Notes: a model not told the origin generated them from the sequence alone. A stretch of DNA of 64,000 nt from Achromobacter sp. Root83 (GCF_001428845.1 NZ_LMIU01000025.1:279755-343754); one strand, 5' to 3'. Numbered from the stretch's first letter, positions 41,754-50,743 are shown. Numbers and translations are program-made.

Positions 41754-42617
41754 ATGCGCCATTCCCTGGAATCCCTGGCGGCGTTCGCGCAGGTCGCGTC
41801 CGAAGGATCGTTTTCCGCCGCTGCCCGCAAGCTGGGTAAAAGCCAGTCCACCATCAGCGAAACCATCGCCAACCTGGAGGTGGACCTGAACGTGACGCTA
41901 TTCGACCGCAGCCAGCGGCAGCCTTCGTTGACCGAGGCCGGCCAGGTGATGCTGGGGCAGGCCCTGCAGGTATTGGCCGCCAACGACAGGCTGAACCGCA
42001 GCGCCAGCCAATTATCCGAAGGACTGGAGCCACGGCTTACCGTGGTGCTTTCGGACACCTTCCAGTCGCAGACCTTCGAAACCATGCTCAGCCAGATCGA
42101 CCGGCGCTATCCCGCGCTGCGCTTCGAATGCCTGATCGCCGAATACGAGGACGTGGTGGCGCTGGTGCAGCAGGGCCGCGCGCATGTGGGGCTGATGGCT
42201 GCGCAGGAAACCTATCCGCCCGATGTAGCGCACGCCTGCCTGGCCGAAGTGTCCGAAATCGTGCTGTGCGTGGGCCGGGGCCATCCCCTGGCCAGCCTGC
42301 CCTCGGTGACGGCCGATCATCTGAAGGCCGAACGCGAGCTGCGCCTGAGCACCTACGAACTGGACGACAAGGAAGCCACGCCCGCACATTCCACCTGGTC
42401 GGCGCCTGGCTATCTGATGCTGCTGGAAATGGCCAGCCTGGGGTTCGGCTGGACCGAATTGCCGCGCTGGATGATCCAGCGCTTCGGCCGGGATCAGTTG
42501 GTGGAATTGAAGGTGCCGGGATGGCCTCGGCACATCCGGGTCGATGCGGTGTGGTCGACGCGCCGCGCGCTGGGGCCGGCGGGCGCCTGGCTGCTCGAGA
42601 GCCTGACGCGGGGGTAG
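41754..42617 (+). CDS. LysR-family regulator of the PACE transporter
   Basis: A 287-residue protein. The winged helix is at residues about 3-60 (LESLAAFAQVASEGSFSAAARKLGKSQSTISETIANLEVDLN) and the effector domain follows. It is divergent from the PACE transporter gene, the arrangement by which AceI-type pumps are induced by their substrate polyamines in other bacteria. Regulation of this pump is therefore likely but inferred. Confidence 0.9.
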   Translation: MRHSLESLAAFAQVASEGSFSAAARKLGKSQSTISETIANLEVDLNVTLFDRSQRQPSLTEAGQVMLGQALQVLAANDRLNRSASQLSEGLEPRLTVVLSDTFQSQTFETMLSQIDRRYPALRFECLIAEYEDVVALVQQGRAHVGLMAAQETYPPDVAHACLAEVSEIVLCVGRGHPLASLPSVTADHLKAERELRLSTYELDDKEATPAHSTWSAPGYLMLLEMASLGFGWTELPRWMIQRFGRDQLVELKVPGWPRHIRVDAVWSTRRALGPAGAWLLESLTRG

Positions 42618-42637
42618 GCGCCGGTTCGCGCCGCCGT

Positions 42638-43453
42638 TCAATGTGTCGCGGCGCGCAGGCGCGCGATGCGCACGCCATTGGCGCTGAGCCAGTCGCCCAG
42701 CTTGGGGCTGGCCAGCACATCGAACTCGGCCCGCCGCTGACGCGCCATGGCACTGACATCCTTGCCGTCCAGCGCGGGATGGCACATGACCAGATCGCCG
42801 TCGCGCGCATTGAACAGCCAGTTCTGCAGCAGGCCCGAGTAGCGCCGCTTGCCTCCGTCGAAGCCGTAGACGCCCAGCAGGCGGCGGTTGGTCCGCAAGC
42901 CGTTCTCTCGCGCTTCGCGCGCCAGCGCCGCCGCCCCTAACCCGCCGATCAAGCGCGCCTTGATCGATTCCTTCAATGGAATCCCGCACTGCATGCCGGG
43001 CGCGGTCTGGCGCAGCCACGGCCTGCGGGGTCCGTAGCGATGCTTGAGCAGCGCGACCACGCGATCGCGGATGCCGGGAAGTTGATGCACGTGTTGATGC
43101 CCGTCGACGTAGTCGGGTGCGCGGCCGAATGCCGCTTCGAAGGCGTCGAACTGGCGGACGAGCTGCGCGTCGATCCACGCGGCATCGAGCAGACGCGCGT
43201 AGGCTTTCAGGATCAGCCTGCCCAGCGCCGGCATCGGCGCATCGCCGGGGCTCAGCGCTTCCGTGAAGTTCACGTGCAGGCCGACGTCCACGTCCAGCGC
43301 GTCCAGCCGGTGCGCGTTCGCGGCGAAGGTGGGACCCTGCGCGAGGCAGCTTACCGCGCTGACCCGGCCCATGCCGGCCAGTGCGATCATGCCCCCGTCG
43401 ATGTCGGCATTCATGCCAAAATCATCCCCGCAGACCACTACGCGCTTGCTCAT
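42638..43453 (-). CDS. lgmC: YdjC/ChbG/HpnK-family deacetylase, LgmC-like
   Basis: A 271-residue carbohydrate deacetylase fold. The metal-binding motifs are VCGDDFGMN (Asp10/Asp11) and DGHQHVHQLPG, with GLHVNFTEA in between. In the Bordetella lgm system a protein of this type is proposed to deacetylate undecaprenyl-phosphate-GlcNAc to the GlcN form before transfer to lipid A. GGAG precedes the ATG at 43453 well. It sits beside gtrA-, arnT- and dpm1-like genes that would complete the pathway, which supports the assignment; the symbol is by analogy. Confidence 0.78.
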   Translation of the reverse strand: MSKRVVVCGDDFGMNADIDGGMIALAGMGRVSAVSCLAQGPTFAANAHRLDALDVDVGLHVNFTEALSPGDAPMPALGRLILKAYARLLDAAWIDAQLVRQFDAFEAAFGRAPDYVDGHQHVHQLPGIRDRVVALLKHRYGPRRPWLRQTAPGMQCGIPLKESIKARLIGGLGAAALAREARENGLRTNRRLLGVYGFDGGKRRYSGLLQNWLFNARDGDLVMCHPALDGKDVSAMARQRRAEFDVLASPKLGDWLSANGVRIARLRAATH

Positions 43454-43489
43454 CGCTTCTCCTTTGCACAACGTTTCTTCACCGCCCCC

Positions 43490-43885
43490 ATGCGCACCCT
43501 GCTCCGGCAAATCAGCCTTTTCGTCGCCGTCGGCTGTGCCGCGGCGGCCACCCATTGGGCCGTTGCCGTGGGCTGCGTGGAGGCCTTCGGCGCCCCGCCG
43601 CTGGCCGCCAACCTGATCGGCTGGCTGGCCGCCTTCATCGTGTCCTTCAGCGGCCATTACCGCCTTACGTTCCGACATTCGCCTATACCCTGGACCATAG
43701 CGGTCCGCCGTTACTTTCTTGTTTCAGCCATCGGCTTCGCGATCAATGAATCCGCTTATGCCTGGCTGCTGCACGCCACCCGCATTCCCTACGACACGCT
43801 GCTGGCCTTGATCCTGATCGCGCTGGCGTTCGCCACCTTCATCGCAAGCCGGTTGTGGGCGTTCCGCCACAAACCCGCTGCCTGA
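43490..43885 (+). CDS. lgmD: GtrA-family small membrane protein, LgmD-like
   Basis: A 131-residue protein with four transmembrane helices, the GtrA fold thought to flip polyprenyl-phosphate sugars across the inner membrane. It has QISLFVAVGCAAAATHW at the start, and NLIGWLAAFIVSFSGHYRLTF with the typical F-x-x-x-x-x-W/Y-x-F region. In the lgm scheme LgmD would flip undecaprenyl-phosphate-GlcN. The start lies 36 bases from the divergent lgmC-like start. Its last 47 bases overlap the end of the convergent ArnT-like gene. Confidence 0.78.
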   Translation: MRTLLRQISLFVAVGCAAAATHWAVAVGCVEAFGAPPLAANLIGWLAAFIVSFSGHYRLTFRHSPIPWTIAVRRYFLVSAIGFAINESAYAWLLHATRIPYDTLLALILIALAFATFIASRLWAFRHKPAA

Positions 43886-45428
43886 GGGCCGCGTCCACAT
43901 CCAATCGCCACATCGCATGTTTCACGCCGCTGACCGCGGCGTGCAGTCCTTGCAACGGCGTGTAGACCGCGCCGTCCTCGTGGTTGCCCCAGACCCAGAA
44001 GCGCGCGCCTTCCGGCGCCGCGCACAGCCGGGCATTGAACTGCGCGGCGCTGATCAGCACCTGCTGTCCGGTCGCCGGATCGAACCGGGCGGCGTCATAG
44101 AGTTCCTTGCGCCAGTTATCCCGAACCGGCACTTCGGGATTGATCCAGTCATCCACCACCCAGGTGGGCCGGGGAGCGCGCGCATACAGCGCCAGATCGA
44201 AGGGATAGGCGTGCAGGGACACAAAGGTGTCGTCCGGCCGCGCCTGCTCCCGCACAAGTTTTGCCAGGGGCGCCGCGCTACCGCGCGCAGCGGTGGCGGC
44301 CACGCCCACCGCGATGACGCATACAGCGGCCGCGGCCGCCGCGCCGATGCCCACCAGCCGCGGCGTGACGGAACCGGCTTCAGCGCGCCACGCCGCCAGG
44401 ATCACCTCCGCCAGCAGGAAAGCCAGCGGCGCCAGCGCGGGCAGCACGTAGCCGATCAGCTTGGAATGCGGCAGGGAAAAGAACAGCACCACGACGGCGA
44501 ACCAGATGACCGCCAGGCGCCGCAGATCGCGCGCGGCCCCCTCGGCCCAGAATGCGCGGCGCAGGATGCCGCCGCCCCATAGCGACCAAGGCAGGCTCAA
44601 GCCGGCCAGCACCGGCAGGTAGAACCAGAAGGGCTGGGCATTGTTGAAGCCGCCGGCGGCAAAGCGCTGGAAGTGCTGATAGACGAAGAAATAGTCATAG
44701 AAACCGGGATACCGGAGCTGCATCAGCACGAACCAGGGCGCCGCGACCGCAAGGAACACGAGCAGCGCGGGGGGCCAGACCAGCGCGGACAGGCCGCGCC
44801 AGCGCCGCCCCCACAGCAGCCAGATCAGCATGATGGCGCCGGGCAGCACCAGTCCGATCAAGCCCTTGGCCAGCACCGCCAGCGCGGCCAGCGCGGCGGC
44901 GGCCACCGACATCCAGCGATGGGCCTGGCCGCGCTCGGCGCGCAGCACGGTTTCGGTCGCGGCCAGCACGCACAACGTGATCATGCCCGCGACCAGCATG
45001 TCCAGGTTCGCGAACTGCGCGCCGCCGTAGAAGAACGGCATGGTGGACAGGATCAACACCGTCATCGTGGCGGCGGCGGCGTCGCGATGGCGCCGCACGA
45101 AGACATACATCGCCGCGGCGGAGCCCCACGCGGCCAGCCAGGACGGCACCCGCGCCGCCCAAGGGTGCGCGCCGAACACCGAAAACGACAGTTCTGTCAG
45201 CCAGTAGTACAGCGGCGGCTTGTGGAAATAGGGCATGCCGTCCAGCAGCGGCACCGCGTGGGACCCGCTGCGCAGCATGTCCCAGGCGACGCCGGCATAG
45301 CGGCCTTCGTCAGGCAGCGTCAAGGGACGCAGCCAGGCCAGCCAGGCCAGCCATACGCCGACGGCAAGCAGAAACCGTCCTGCCGGCGGGGTCCAGAGGG
45401 AGCCCGCCGGGGGGGTGGAGGCCCGCAT
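43839..45428 (-). CDS. lgmB: ArnT-like glycosyltransferase (GT39/GT83 fold), LgmB-like
   Basis: A 529-residue membrane glycosyltransferase. The acidic motif LTLPDEGRYAGVAWDML in the first periplasmic loop and FHKPPLYYWL are typical of ArnT/PMT-fold enzymes. About eleven transmembrane segments precede a soluble C-terminal periplasmic domain (from about residue 400). In Bordetella the ArnT orthologue LgmB transfers glucosamine to the lipid A phosphates, which promotes resistance to cationic peptides. The gene is two bases from the lgmA-like gene upstream, so they form one transcript. BvgAS control in Bordetella is established; no Bvg site was identified here. Confidence 0.82.
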   Translation of the reverse strand: MRASTPPAGSLWTPPAGRFLLAVGVWLAWLAWLRPLTLPDEGRYAGVAWDMLRSGSHAVPLLDGMPYFHKPPLYYWLTELSFSVFGAHPWAARVPSWLAAWGSAAAMYVFVRRHRDAAAATMTVLILSTMPFFYGGAQFANLDMLVAGMITLCVLAATETVLRAERGQAHRWMSVAAAALAALAVLAKGLIGLVLPGAIMLIWLLWGRRWRGLSALVWPPALLVFLAVAAPWFVLMQLRYPGFYDYFFVYQHFQRFAAGGFNNAQPFWFYLPVLAGLSLPWSLWGGGILRRAFWAEGAARDLRRLAVIWFAVVVLFFSLPHSKLIGYVLPALAPLAFLLAEVILAAWRAEAGSVTPRLVGIGAAAAAAVCVIAVGVAATAARGSAAPLAKLVREQARPDDTFVSLHAYPFDLALYARAPRPTWVVDDWINPEVPVRDNWRKELYDAARFDPATGQQVLISAAQFNARLCAAPEGARFWVWGNHEDGAVYTPLQGLHAAVSGVKHAMWRLDVDAALRQRVCGGTPTTGLR

Positions 45429-45430
45429 GG

Positions 45431-46477
45431 TCAGCCCCGCGCCTTGCCGGAGGGACGCCCCTGGCGCCGTCGCACGACGAAGAGCGGGCGGCCTTTCACC
45501 TCATCGAAGATCCGGGCCACGTATTCGCCCACCACGCCAAGCGAGATCAGGTTGACGCCGGCAAAGAAAAGCACCGCGGTCACGATCGTCGTCCAGCCGG
45601 AGACCGGGTTGCCGGACATCAGATAGTCGCCCACCAAAAACGCCGCATAGGCCAGCGCCATGACGGCAAATGCCACGCCCACCAGGCTCACCAGGCGCAA
45701 CGGCCACGTCGTGAAGGCGGTCAGGCCATCCAGGGCCAGGCGAAACAGGCGCAGTCCCCCGAAGCGGCTGGCGCCGTGCATGCGTTCGTCGGGCGTATAG
45801 GGTAGCGCTTCGCCTTTGAAGCCAACCCAGGCGTACAGGCCCTTCATGAAGCGGGTGCGTTCGGGCAAGGCATTCAGCGCATCCACCACGCCCCGGTCCA
45901 TCAGCCGGAAGTCTCCCGCATGCGCGGGCACATCCACTCCGCGCGCGCTGCTGAGCAGCCTGTAGAACCAGCGTGCGCCGGAACGCTTGAGCCAAGACTC
46001 GCCGGTACGGGTCTGGCGTACGGCATAGACCATTTCCGCGCCGGCGGCCCAGCGGGCAAGCATCTGTTCGATCAAGGCCGGCGGATGCTGCAGATCGGCA
46101 TCCAGGCAGATCACCACATTGCCGCTGGCGGCTTCAAGGCCCGCGCTGAGCGCGGCTTCCTTGCCAAAATTGCGGGACAGCTGCACGTAGCGGAAGCCGT
46201 CGTGTTCGGCCCATTCCTCCATCAGCGCTTCGGTGCCGTCCGTGCTGCCGTCATCGGCCACGATGATCTCCCAGCTCGTGCATAGCGCGGCAAGGCGGTT
46301 ACGCAGCGCGGGCAGCAGCACGCGCAGGTTCTCGACTTCATTCAGGCTGGGAATGACGCAGGTCACGCGGGTGTCATAGGGCACGTTCGCCGCCGGCGCC
46401 GGCCAGACCGATTTCAGGGGTAGCGGTTTGGCCAGCACGGGCTGCGCAAGGGAATCGGACCGGAATTGGATGTGCAT
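45431..46477 (-). CDS. lgmA: Polyprenyl-phosphate GT2 glycosyltransferase (GtrB/DPM1-like), LgmA-like
   Basis: A 348-residue enzyme. The GT-A domain has VTCVIPSLNEVENL, ADDGSTDGT and the metal motif CLDADLQHPP. Two C-terminal transmembrane helices (about residues 260-320) fit GtrB/ArnC-type proteins that load a sugar onto undecaprenyl phosphate. By analogy to LgmA the product would be undecaprenyl-phosphate-GlcNAc. It leads the lgmA-lgmB transcript. The start at 46477 gives a 35-residue extension before the GT-A core, common in this group. Confidence 0.8.
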   Translation of the reverse strand: MHIQFRSDSLAQPVLAKPLPLKSVWPAPAANVPYDTRVTCVIPSLNEVENLRVLLPALRNRLAALCTSWEIIVADDGSTDGTEALMEEWAEHDGFRYVQLSRNFGKEAALSAGLEAASGNVVICLDADLQHPPALIEQMLARWAAGAEMVYAVRQTRTGESWLKRSGARWFYRLLSSARGVDVPAHAGDFRLMDRGVVDALNALPERTRFMKGLYAWVGFKGEALPYTPDERMHGASRFGGLRLFRLALDGLTAFTTWPLRLVSLVGVAFAVMALAYAAFLVGDYLMSGNPVSGWTTIVTAVLFFAGVNLISLGVVGEYVARIFDEVKGRPLFVVRRRQGRPSGKARG

Positions 46478-46597
46478 AAGACTCTGAATACGGAATGCGG
46501 GACTCGATGCCCAGCAGTATGCGCAGGGCGTCGTCGAATTTTCATGAAATGCCGCCCCTCGCTAAAATGCCCCGAATCCGTGTGTATGCAGGTCGTC

Positions 46598-47155
46598 ATG
46601 CCATACCGAATCCGCCCCATGCAGGCCAGCGATGTCGACGCCGTCCTGTATGCCCAGGCCCTGGCCTACCCCCGCTTCCTGCTCGAAAGCGCCGATTTCT
46701 TCCTGAACCGGCTGAACCTCGCCCCGTCGTATTGCTGGGTCGCGCAGGCGGCGCCGTCCGACGCCCGCGCGGGCCTGCTGGGCTACCTGATTTCCTACCC
46801 GTGGGACGCCGGCTTGCCTCCCGCCCTGGACGTGGCGCTGGCCGCGCTGCCGGGCGGCGCCGACCATTGGTTCCTGCACGACTGCGCGGTCGTGCCGTCC
46901 GCCCATGGGCTGGGCGTGGGGCAGGCGCTGGTCCGCACGGCCGCCCAGGGCGCGGCTGACAATGGCTTGCGGCACGCCAGCCTGGTGTCGCTGGAATCCG
47001 CGGTGGGCTACTGGCGGCGCCATGGCTACGCGCCCGTCGATGTCCGGAGCGGCGTACTGGCCGAAAAGCTGGCCGGGTATGGCGGCAACGCGTGTTACAT
47101 GTCGCGCGCGCTTGCCGGCACGTTCCCCGTTTCTTCTCCAGACGCCGTAAGATAG
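46598..47155 (+). CDS. GNAT-family N-acetyltransferase
   Basis: A 185-residue acetyltransferase. The acetyl-CoA loop is seen as VVPSAHGLGVGQALV (R/Q-x-x-G-x-G/A type, slightly degenerate) preceded by HDCAVV, and motif B as VSLESAVGYWRRHGYAPV. Starts at 46586 (MQVV) and 46598 (MPYRIRPMQASDVDAV) are both possible; I prefer 46598 because AGG lies six bases before it and the GNAT fold begins immediately. Substrate unknown. It is divergent from the lgmA-like gene. Confidence 0.8.
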   Translation: MPYRIRPMQASDVDAVLYAQALAYPRFLLESADFFLNRLNLAPSYCWVAQAAPSDARAGLLGYLISYPWDAGLPPALDVALAALPGGADHWFLHDCAVVPSAHGLGVGQALVRTAAQGAADNGLRHASLVSLESAVGYWRRHGYAPVDVRSGVLAEKLAGYGGNACYMSRALAGTFPVSSPDAVR

Positions 47156-47210
47156 GTCACGCAGCCAGCGAGCGATGCGGCAGCAACGGTTCGGATAGTT
47201 TGAATTTGCT

Positions 47211-47227
47211 GCGCCCCGGCGGGGCGC
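47211..47227 (+). promoter_or_regulatory. Stable hairpin just before the gltS ribosome site
   Basis: GCGCCCC-GGC-GGGGCGC forms seven GC-rich pairs ending 11 bases before the gltS ATG, next to its AAGG site. It may restrict translation initiation or mark an RNA stop; there is no T-tract. Confidence 0.4.
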
Positions 47228-47237
47228 GAAGGTTCCT

Positions 47238-48446
47238 ATGATTTCCCTTTCGCCCGTTCAATCCCTCCTCGCGTCCTGTCTTGTGCTCGTTATCGGGCGC
47301 GTAATGACATCCCGGATAGGGCTGCTGGCCCGGTACAGCATTCCCGACCCCATCGTCGGCGGCTTGCTATTCGCGGTGCTCGCGTATCTGCTGGCGACCT
47401 GGGGCGGCGTGTCCGTTGCGCTGGAAACCAGCATCAAGCCCACGTTGTTGCTGCTGTTCTTCGGCTGCATCGGGCTCACCGCGAACCTCAAGCTGCTGGC
47501 CAAGGGCGGCCCCCGGCTGATCGCCTTCCTGCTGGCGCTCATTCCGTTCCTGGTGCTGCAGAACGCGGTCGGACTGGGCATGGCTTGGCTGCTGGACATG
47601 CATCCGCTGATGGGCCTGCTGGGCGGCACGATCACGCTGGTGGGCGGCCATGGAACGGGCGCGGCCTATGCAACGCGGTTCGCCGATTTCAACAACATCC
47701 AGGATGTGATGCCGCTGGCCATGACGGCGGCCACGCTGGGCCTCGTACTGGGCGGCATCGTGGGCGGCCCGGTGGCGGAATGGATCATGCGGCGGCACAA
47801 GTTGTCCGGCAGTCTCGATCACGCCGCCGGCGCCGGTCAATCCGCGCCCGATCTGAACGAAGATCGGCAGCCGCCCAACCCCGGCTCGTTCATCATGTCC
47901 CTGACCGCGGCCTTTGTCTGCCTGGTCGTGGGCGGCCTGCTGGCGGCCCTGGTCGAGGACGCGCCGGTCAGCCTGCCCAACTTTCTGTGGTGCCTGGCGA
48001 CCGGCGTGCTCATCCGCAATGCGGGCCCCCTCGTGGGTATCAAGCTGGACGACCGCGCCACCGACATCATCGGCACGATTGCCCTGTCCCTGTTCCTTGC
48101 CATGACGATGATGACGCTGGACCTGTCCAGCGTGGCGCGGCTGGCCGGTCCGCTGGCCCTGATGCTGGCGGTGCAGACGCTGTTCTGCGCGTTGTACGCC
48201 GCGTGGGTGGTGTTCCGCCTGCTCAAGCGCGACTACGAAGCGGCCATCATGTCGGCGGCTTTCTGCGGCTTTGCGCTGGGCGCGACGGCCACGGCCATCG
48301 CCAACATGCAGGCGCTGACGCGCCGCCATGGCCCCGCGCCCGAGGCCTTCATCGTCGTGCCGGTCACCGGCGCGTTCCTGGTCGATATCCTGAACGTGAT
48401 CGTCCTGACGTCGCTGATCTCCTTGCCGTTCGTGGGAGGGATGTAA
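47238..48446 (+). CDS. gltS: Sodium/glutamate symporter
   Basis: A 402-residue inner-membrane permease of the ESS family with two inverted repeats of about five helices each. The repeat signatures are VGGHGTGAAYATRF and GALGATATAIANM-like (FALGATATAIANMQALTRRHGPAP). It imports glutamate with Na+. The following gene, a TAXI-type lipoprotein, starts two bases after its stop, which is not a usual partner for GltS. Confidence 0.93.
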   Translation: MISLSPVQSLLASCLVLVIGRVMTSRIGLLARYSIPDPIVGGLLFAVLAYLLATWGGVSVALETSIKPTLLLLFFGCIGLTANLKLLAKGGPRLIAFLLALIPFLVLQNAVGLGMAWLLDMHPLMGLLGGTITLVGGHGTGAAYATRFADFNNIQDVMPLAMTAATLGLVLGGIVGGPVAEWIMRRHKLSGSLDHAAGAGQSAPDLNEDRQPPNPGSFIMSLTAAFVCLVVGGLLAALVEDAPVSLPNFLWCLATGVLIRNAGPLVGIKLDDRATDIIGTIALSLFLAMTMMTLDLSSVARLAGPLALMLAVQTLFCALYAAWVVFRLLKRDYEAAIMSAAFCGFALGATATAIANMQALTRRHGPAPEAFIVVPVTGAFLVDILNVIVLTSLISLPFVGGM

Positions 48447-48448
48447 GC

Positions 48449-49945
48449 ATGTTCAAACGCCTTGTCATTCTTGCGCTTTGCCTGCTGCTGGCGGCCTGCG
48501 GCCGCGCGCCCGACGCCGACGCGCTGCGCGCCGACGTGGAACGCAGCCTGGCCTCCACCTATGGCCCGGGCGTGTTCGGCGTCGCCGACCTCCGGCGCAT
48601 GGGTTCTGCCAGGGACAGCACCGCGCCCGCGGGCGAGACCCGTCGCGTGGTCTATTACAACGTCGAACTGAAACTTGGCCGCGATATCTCGCTGGGCGCC
48701 TGGGACCAGCCCGGCGCCGCATCGCTGGTGACCCTGCTGGGGGCCGGCCCGCGCAGCATCACCGGCGTCAAGTCCGGCGGCAACCTGGCCGGAGACCGCA
48801 TCGTGGCGCACGCCAGCGCCATCTACCGGCAAGAAGACGGCGCCTGGAAGCTCGTGACGCCAGCCGGATTCAAGGCCGCGGAGGCCCCCTCGCTGGACAC
48901 CGGCGCCCCGCCGACGGTGACGCGCCAGTTGCTGGATACGCTGGACCAGATCACCCATTCCGTCGCCTACACCGCCTCCGGCACTGCGCAGCACGTGGTC
49001 CAGCAAGAACTGGAGCGTTCGGTGGCGCGTATCAATGGCCGCTTGTCCCGGCTGCAGCAGGGCTATCCGCTGGCGGGCGGCCCGGACCGCGGCGAATACC
49101 TGGCCTTTGCCCGCGCCCTGAGCGACGTGGCGCGGGCCCGGCAGATCCGAGTGGCGCCCCTTATTACCGGCGGCGGCGCGGACAACATCGCGCTGCTGCG
49201 CAGCGGCGACGCCGTGGTCGCCCTGGCCCAGGCCGATACCGCCCAGCAGGCCTACGAAGGCAAGGGCCCGTTCGCCGCACAGGGCCCGTTCACGGGCTTG
49301 CGCGCCCTGGGCAGCCTGTACCCGGAAATGGTCCACATCGTCGTGCGCGACGATCCCGCGCTGCGCGGGGTGCAAGACCTCAAGGGCAAGACCATCGCGC
49401 TGGGCCCCGAGGGGTCGGCGGTGCGCACCACTCTGGAGGCCGTGCTGGCGGCGCATGGCCTGCAGGCCGGGCGCGACTACCAGGTGGTGGACACCGCGTT
49501 CGCGGCTGCGCTGCCCGCGCTGCACTCCGGCGCCGTGCACGCTGCCGCCCAGGTGATCGGCGTACCGGCCGCGCCGCTGCGCGACGCGCTGATCCCGGCG
49601 CAGCTCAAGCTCCTGCCCTTGGACCCTGCCGCCATCAAGACGCTGACGGCGGGAAACAACGCGCTGATGCCGCTGGACATCGCCGCCGGCACCTATCCCA
49701 ATCAGCCGGAGCGCATTCCCACCGTCGGCACGGCCGCGCTGATGCTCACCACCACCGACCTGACCCGAGACGAGGCGCTGGTGGTTGTGCGCGCCGTCTA
49801 CCAGACCGGCCAGGACCTGCTGGCCGCCGGCTCCGCCCAGGGCTCCCAGGTGTCGGTGGCCACCGCCCGGCGCGGGCTGACCGTGCCGCTGCACGACGGC
49901 GCGGAAGAAGGCATCGCCGGGCTGGAGCACGCCAAACCGCGCTGA
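48449..49945 (+). CDS. TAXI-domain lipoprotein with extra N-terminal domain
   Basis: A 498-residue protein. The lipobox LAAC gives Cys17, so it is a membrane-anchored periplasmic lipoprotein. Residues about 20-150 form an unrecognised mixed alpha/beta segment (VVYYNVELKLGRDISLGAWD and RIVAHASAIYRQEDGAWKLV). Residues about 215-490 match the TAXI solute-receptor fold of TRAP transporters: ARQIRVAPLITGGGADNIALLRSGDAVVALAQAD, ALGSLYPEMVHIVVR, DLKGKTIALGPEGSAVRTTLE. Normal TAXI receptors are about 320 residues and exported without lipidation. No TRAP permease is near; the gene is coupled to gltS instead. Its role may be ligand capture or sensing for GltS, but this is inference. Confidence 0.8.
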   Translation: MFKRLVILALCLLLAACGRAPDADALRADVERSLASTYGPGVFGVADLRRMGSARDSTAPAGETRRVVYYNVELKLGRDISLGAWDQPGAASLVTLLGAGPRSITGVKSGGNLAGDRIVAHASAIYRQEDGAWKLVTPAGFKAAEAPSLDTGAPPTVTRQLLDTLDQITHSVAYTASGTAQHVVQQELERSVARINGRLSRLQQGYPLAGGPDRGEYLAFARALSDVARARQIRVAPLITGGGADNIALLRSGDAVVALAQADTAQQAYEGKGPFAAQGPFTGLRALGSLYPEMVHIVVRDDPALRGVQDLKGKTIALGPEGSAVRTTLEAVLAAHGLQAGRDYQVVDTAFAAALPALHSGAVHAAAQVIGVPAAPLRDALIPAQLKLLPLDPAAIKTLTAGNNALMPLDIAAGTYPNQPERIPTVGTAALMLTTTDLTRDEALVVVRAVYQTGQDLLAAGSAQGSQVSVATARRGLTVPLHDGAEEGIAGLEHAKPR

Positions 49946-49987
49946 GGCCGGTTGCGCTTATGATGGCGCTCCTTATCAGGAATTCTC

Positions 49988-50260
49988 ATGAATAAATTCG
50001 ATCTTCAAAAGACCCAGGCCTTGAAGCTGGCTGGCCAGCTCAAGCAGTCCGCCACGCCGGACCGCTTCGGTACGGCCTCGCAGGCGCCCGACCGCCGCGA
50101 GCAACGCAAGCTGGATCAAGCCGCCGGCCTGGTGCCGTTCCCGCTGAAACTGTCGCAGGCGCACGCCGACAAGCTGCGCGCCCTGGCGGCGGAACGCGGC
50201 GTCTCGACCAACGACATCGTGGCCGACGTGCTGCAAAAAGCGCTGGACGAACAAGCCTGA
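49988..50260 (+). CDS. Small conserved protein with RHH-like C-terminus
   Basis: A 90-residue protein I do not recognise by name. The N-terminal half is charged and Gln/Ala rich ([14 protein letters not shown]). The second half reads [38 protein letters not shown], which resembles a ribbon-helix-helix strand-helix-helix. It could be a DNA-binding or antitoxin-like protein, but no toxin is adjacent. Its stop overlaps the start of the UPF0178 gene (TGATG), so the two are co-translated. Confidence 0.75.
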   Translation: MNKFDLQKTQALKLAGQLKQSATPDRFGTASQAPDRREQRKLDQAAGLVPFPLKLSQAHADKLRALAAERGVSTNDIVADVLQKALDEQA

Positions 50261-50727
50261 TGCACATCTGGGTCGATGCGGACGCCTGCCCCGCGGTCAT
50301 CAAGGACATCCTGTTCCGCGCGGCGCAGCGCTGGCAGGTGCCGTTGACGCTGGTGGCCAACCAGGCGCTCTACACCCCGCCTTCGCCCCTGATCCGCGCC
50401 GTGCAGGTGCCGCGCGGCTTCGACGTGGCCGATGCGCACATCGTCGAACGCGCGGACAAGGGCGACCTGGTCATTACCGGGGACATCCCGCTGGCCGCGC
50501 AGGTGCTGGAAAAAGGCGCGATGGCGCTCAATCCCCGCGGCGAACGCTATTCGCCCGAGACCATCCGCGAACGGCTGGCGGTGCGGGACATGATGGAAGA
50601 ACTGCGCGCAAGCGGCGTGGACACGGGCGGCCCGCCCACGTTCAGCCAGGCCGACCGCAAGGCCTTCGCCAACCAGCTCGACACCCTGCTGGCGCGGGTT
50701 GCGCGCCAAACGGCACAGAAGGGCTGA
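50260..50727 (+). CDS. UPF0178/DUF188 (YaiI/YqxD) family protein
   Basis: A 155-residue protein of a widespread, uncharacterised family. The start [17 protein letters not shown] and the later [16 protein letters not shown] resemble the acidic centres of PIN/NYN-type nucleases, with Asp6, Asp8 and a further Asp in TGDIP. A nuclease activity is therefore plausible but unproven. It is coupled to the 90-residue RHH-like gene, a pairing that superficially recalls antitoxin-nuclease modules, though this family is generally chromosomal housekeeping. Confidence 0.9.
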   Translation: MHIWVDADACPAVIKDILFRAAQRWQVPLTLVANQALYTPPSPLIRAVQVPRGFDVADAHIVERADKGDLVITGDIPLAAQVLEKGAMALNPRGERYSPETIRERLAVRDMMEELRASGVDTGGPPTFSQADRKAFANQLDTLLARVARQTAQKG

Positions 50728-50743
50728 ACGGGGTCGCGGGGCG

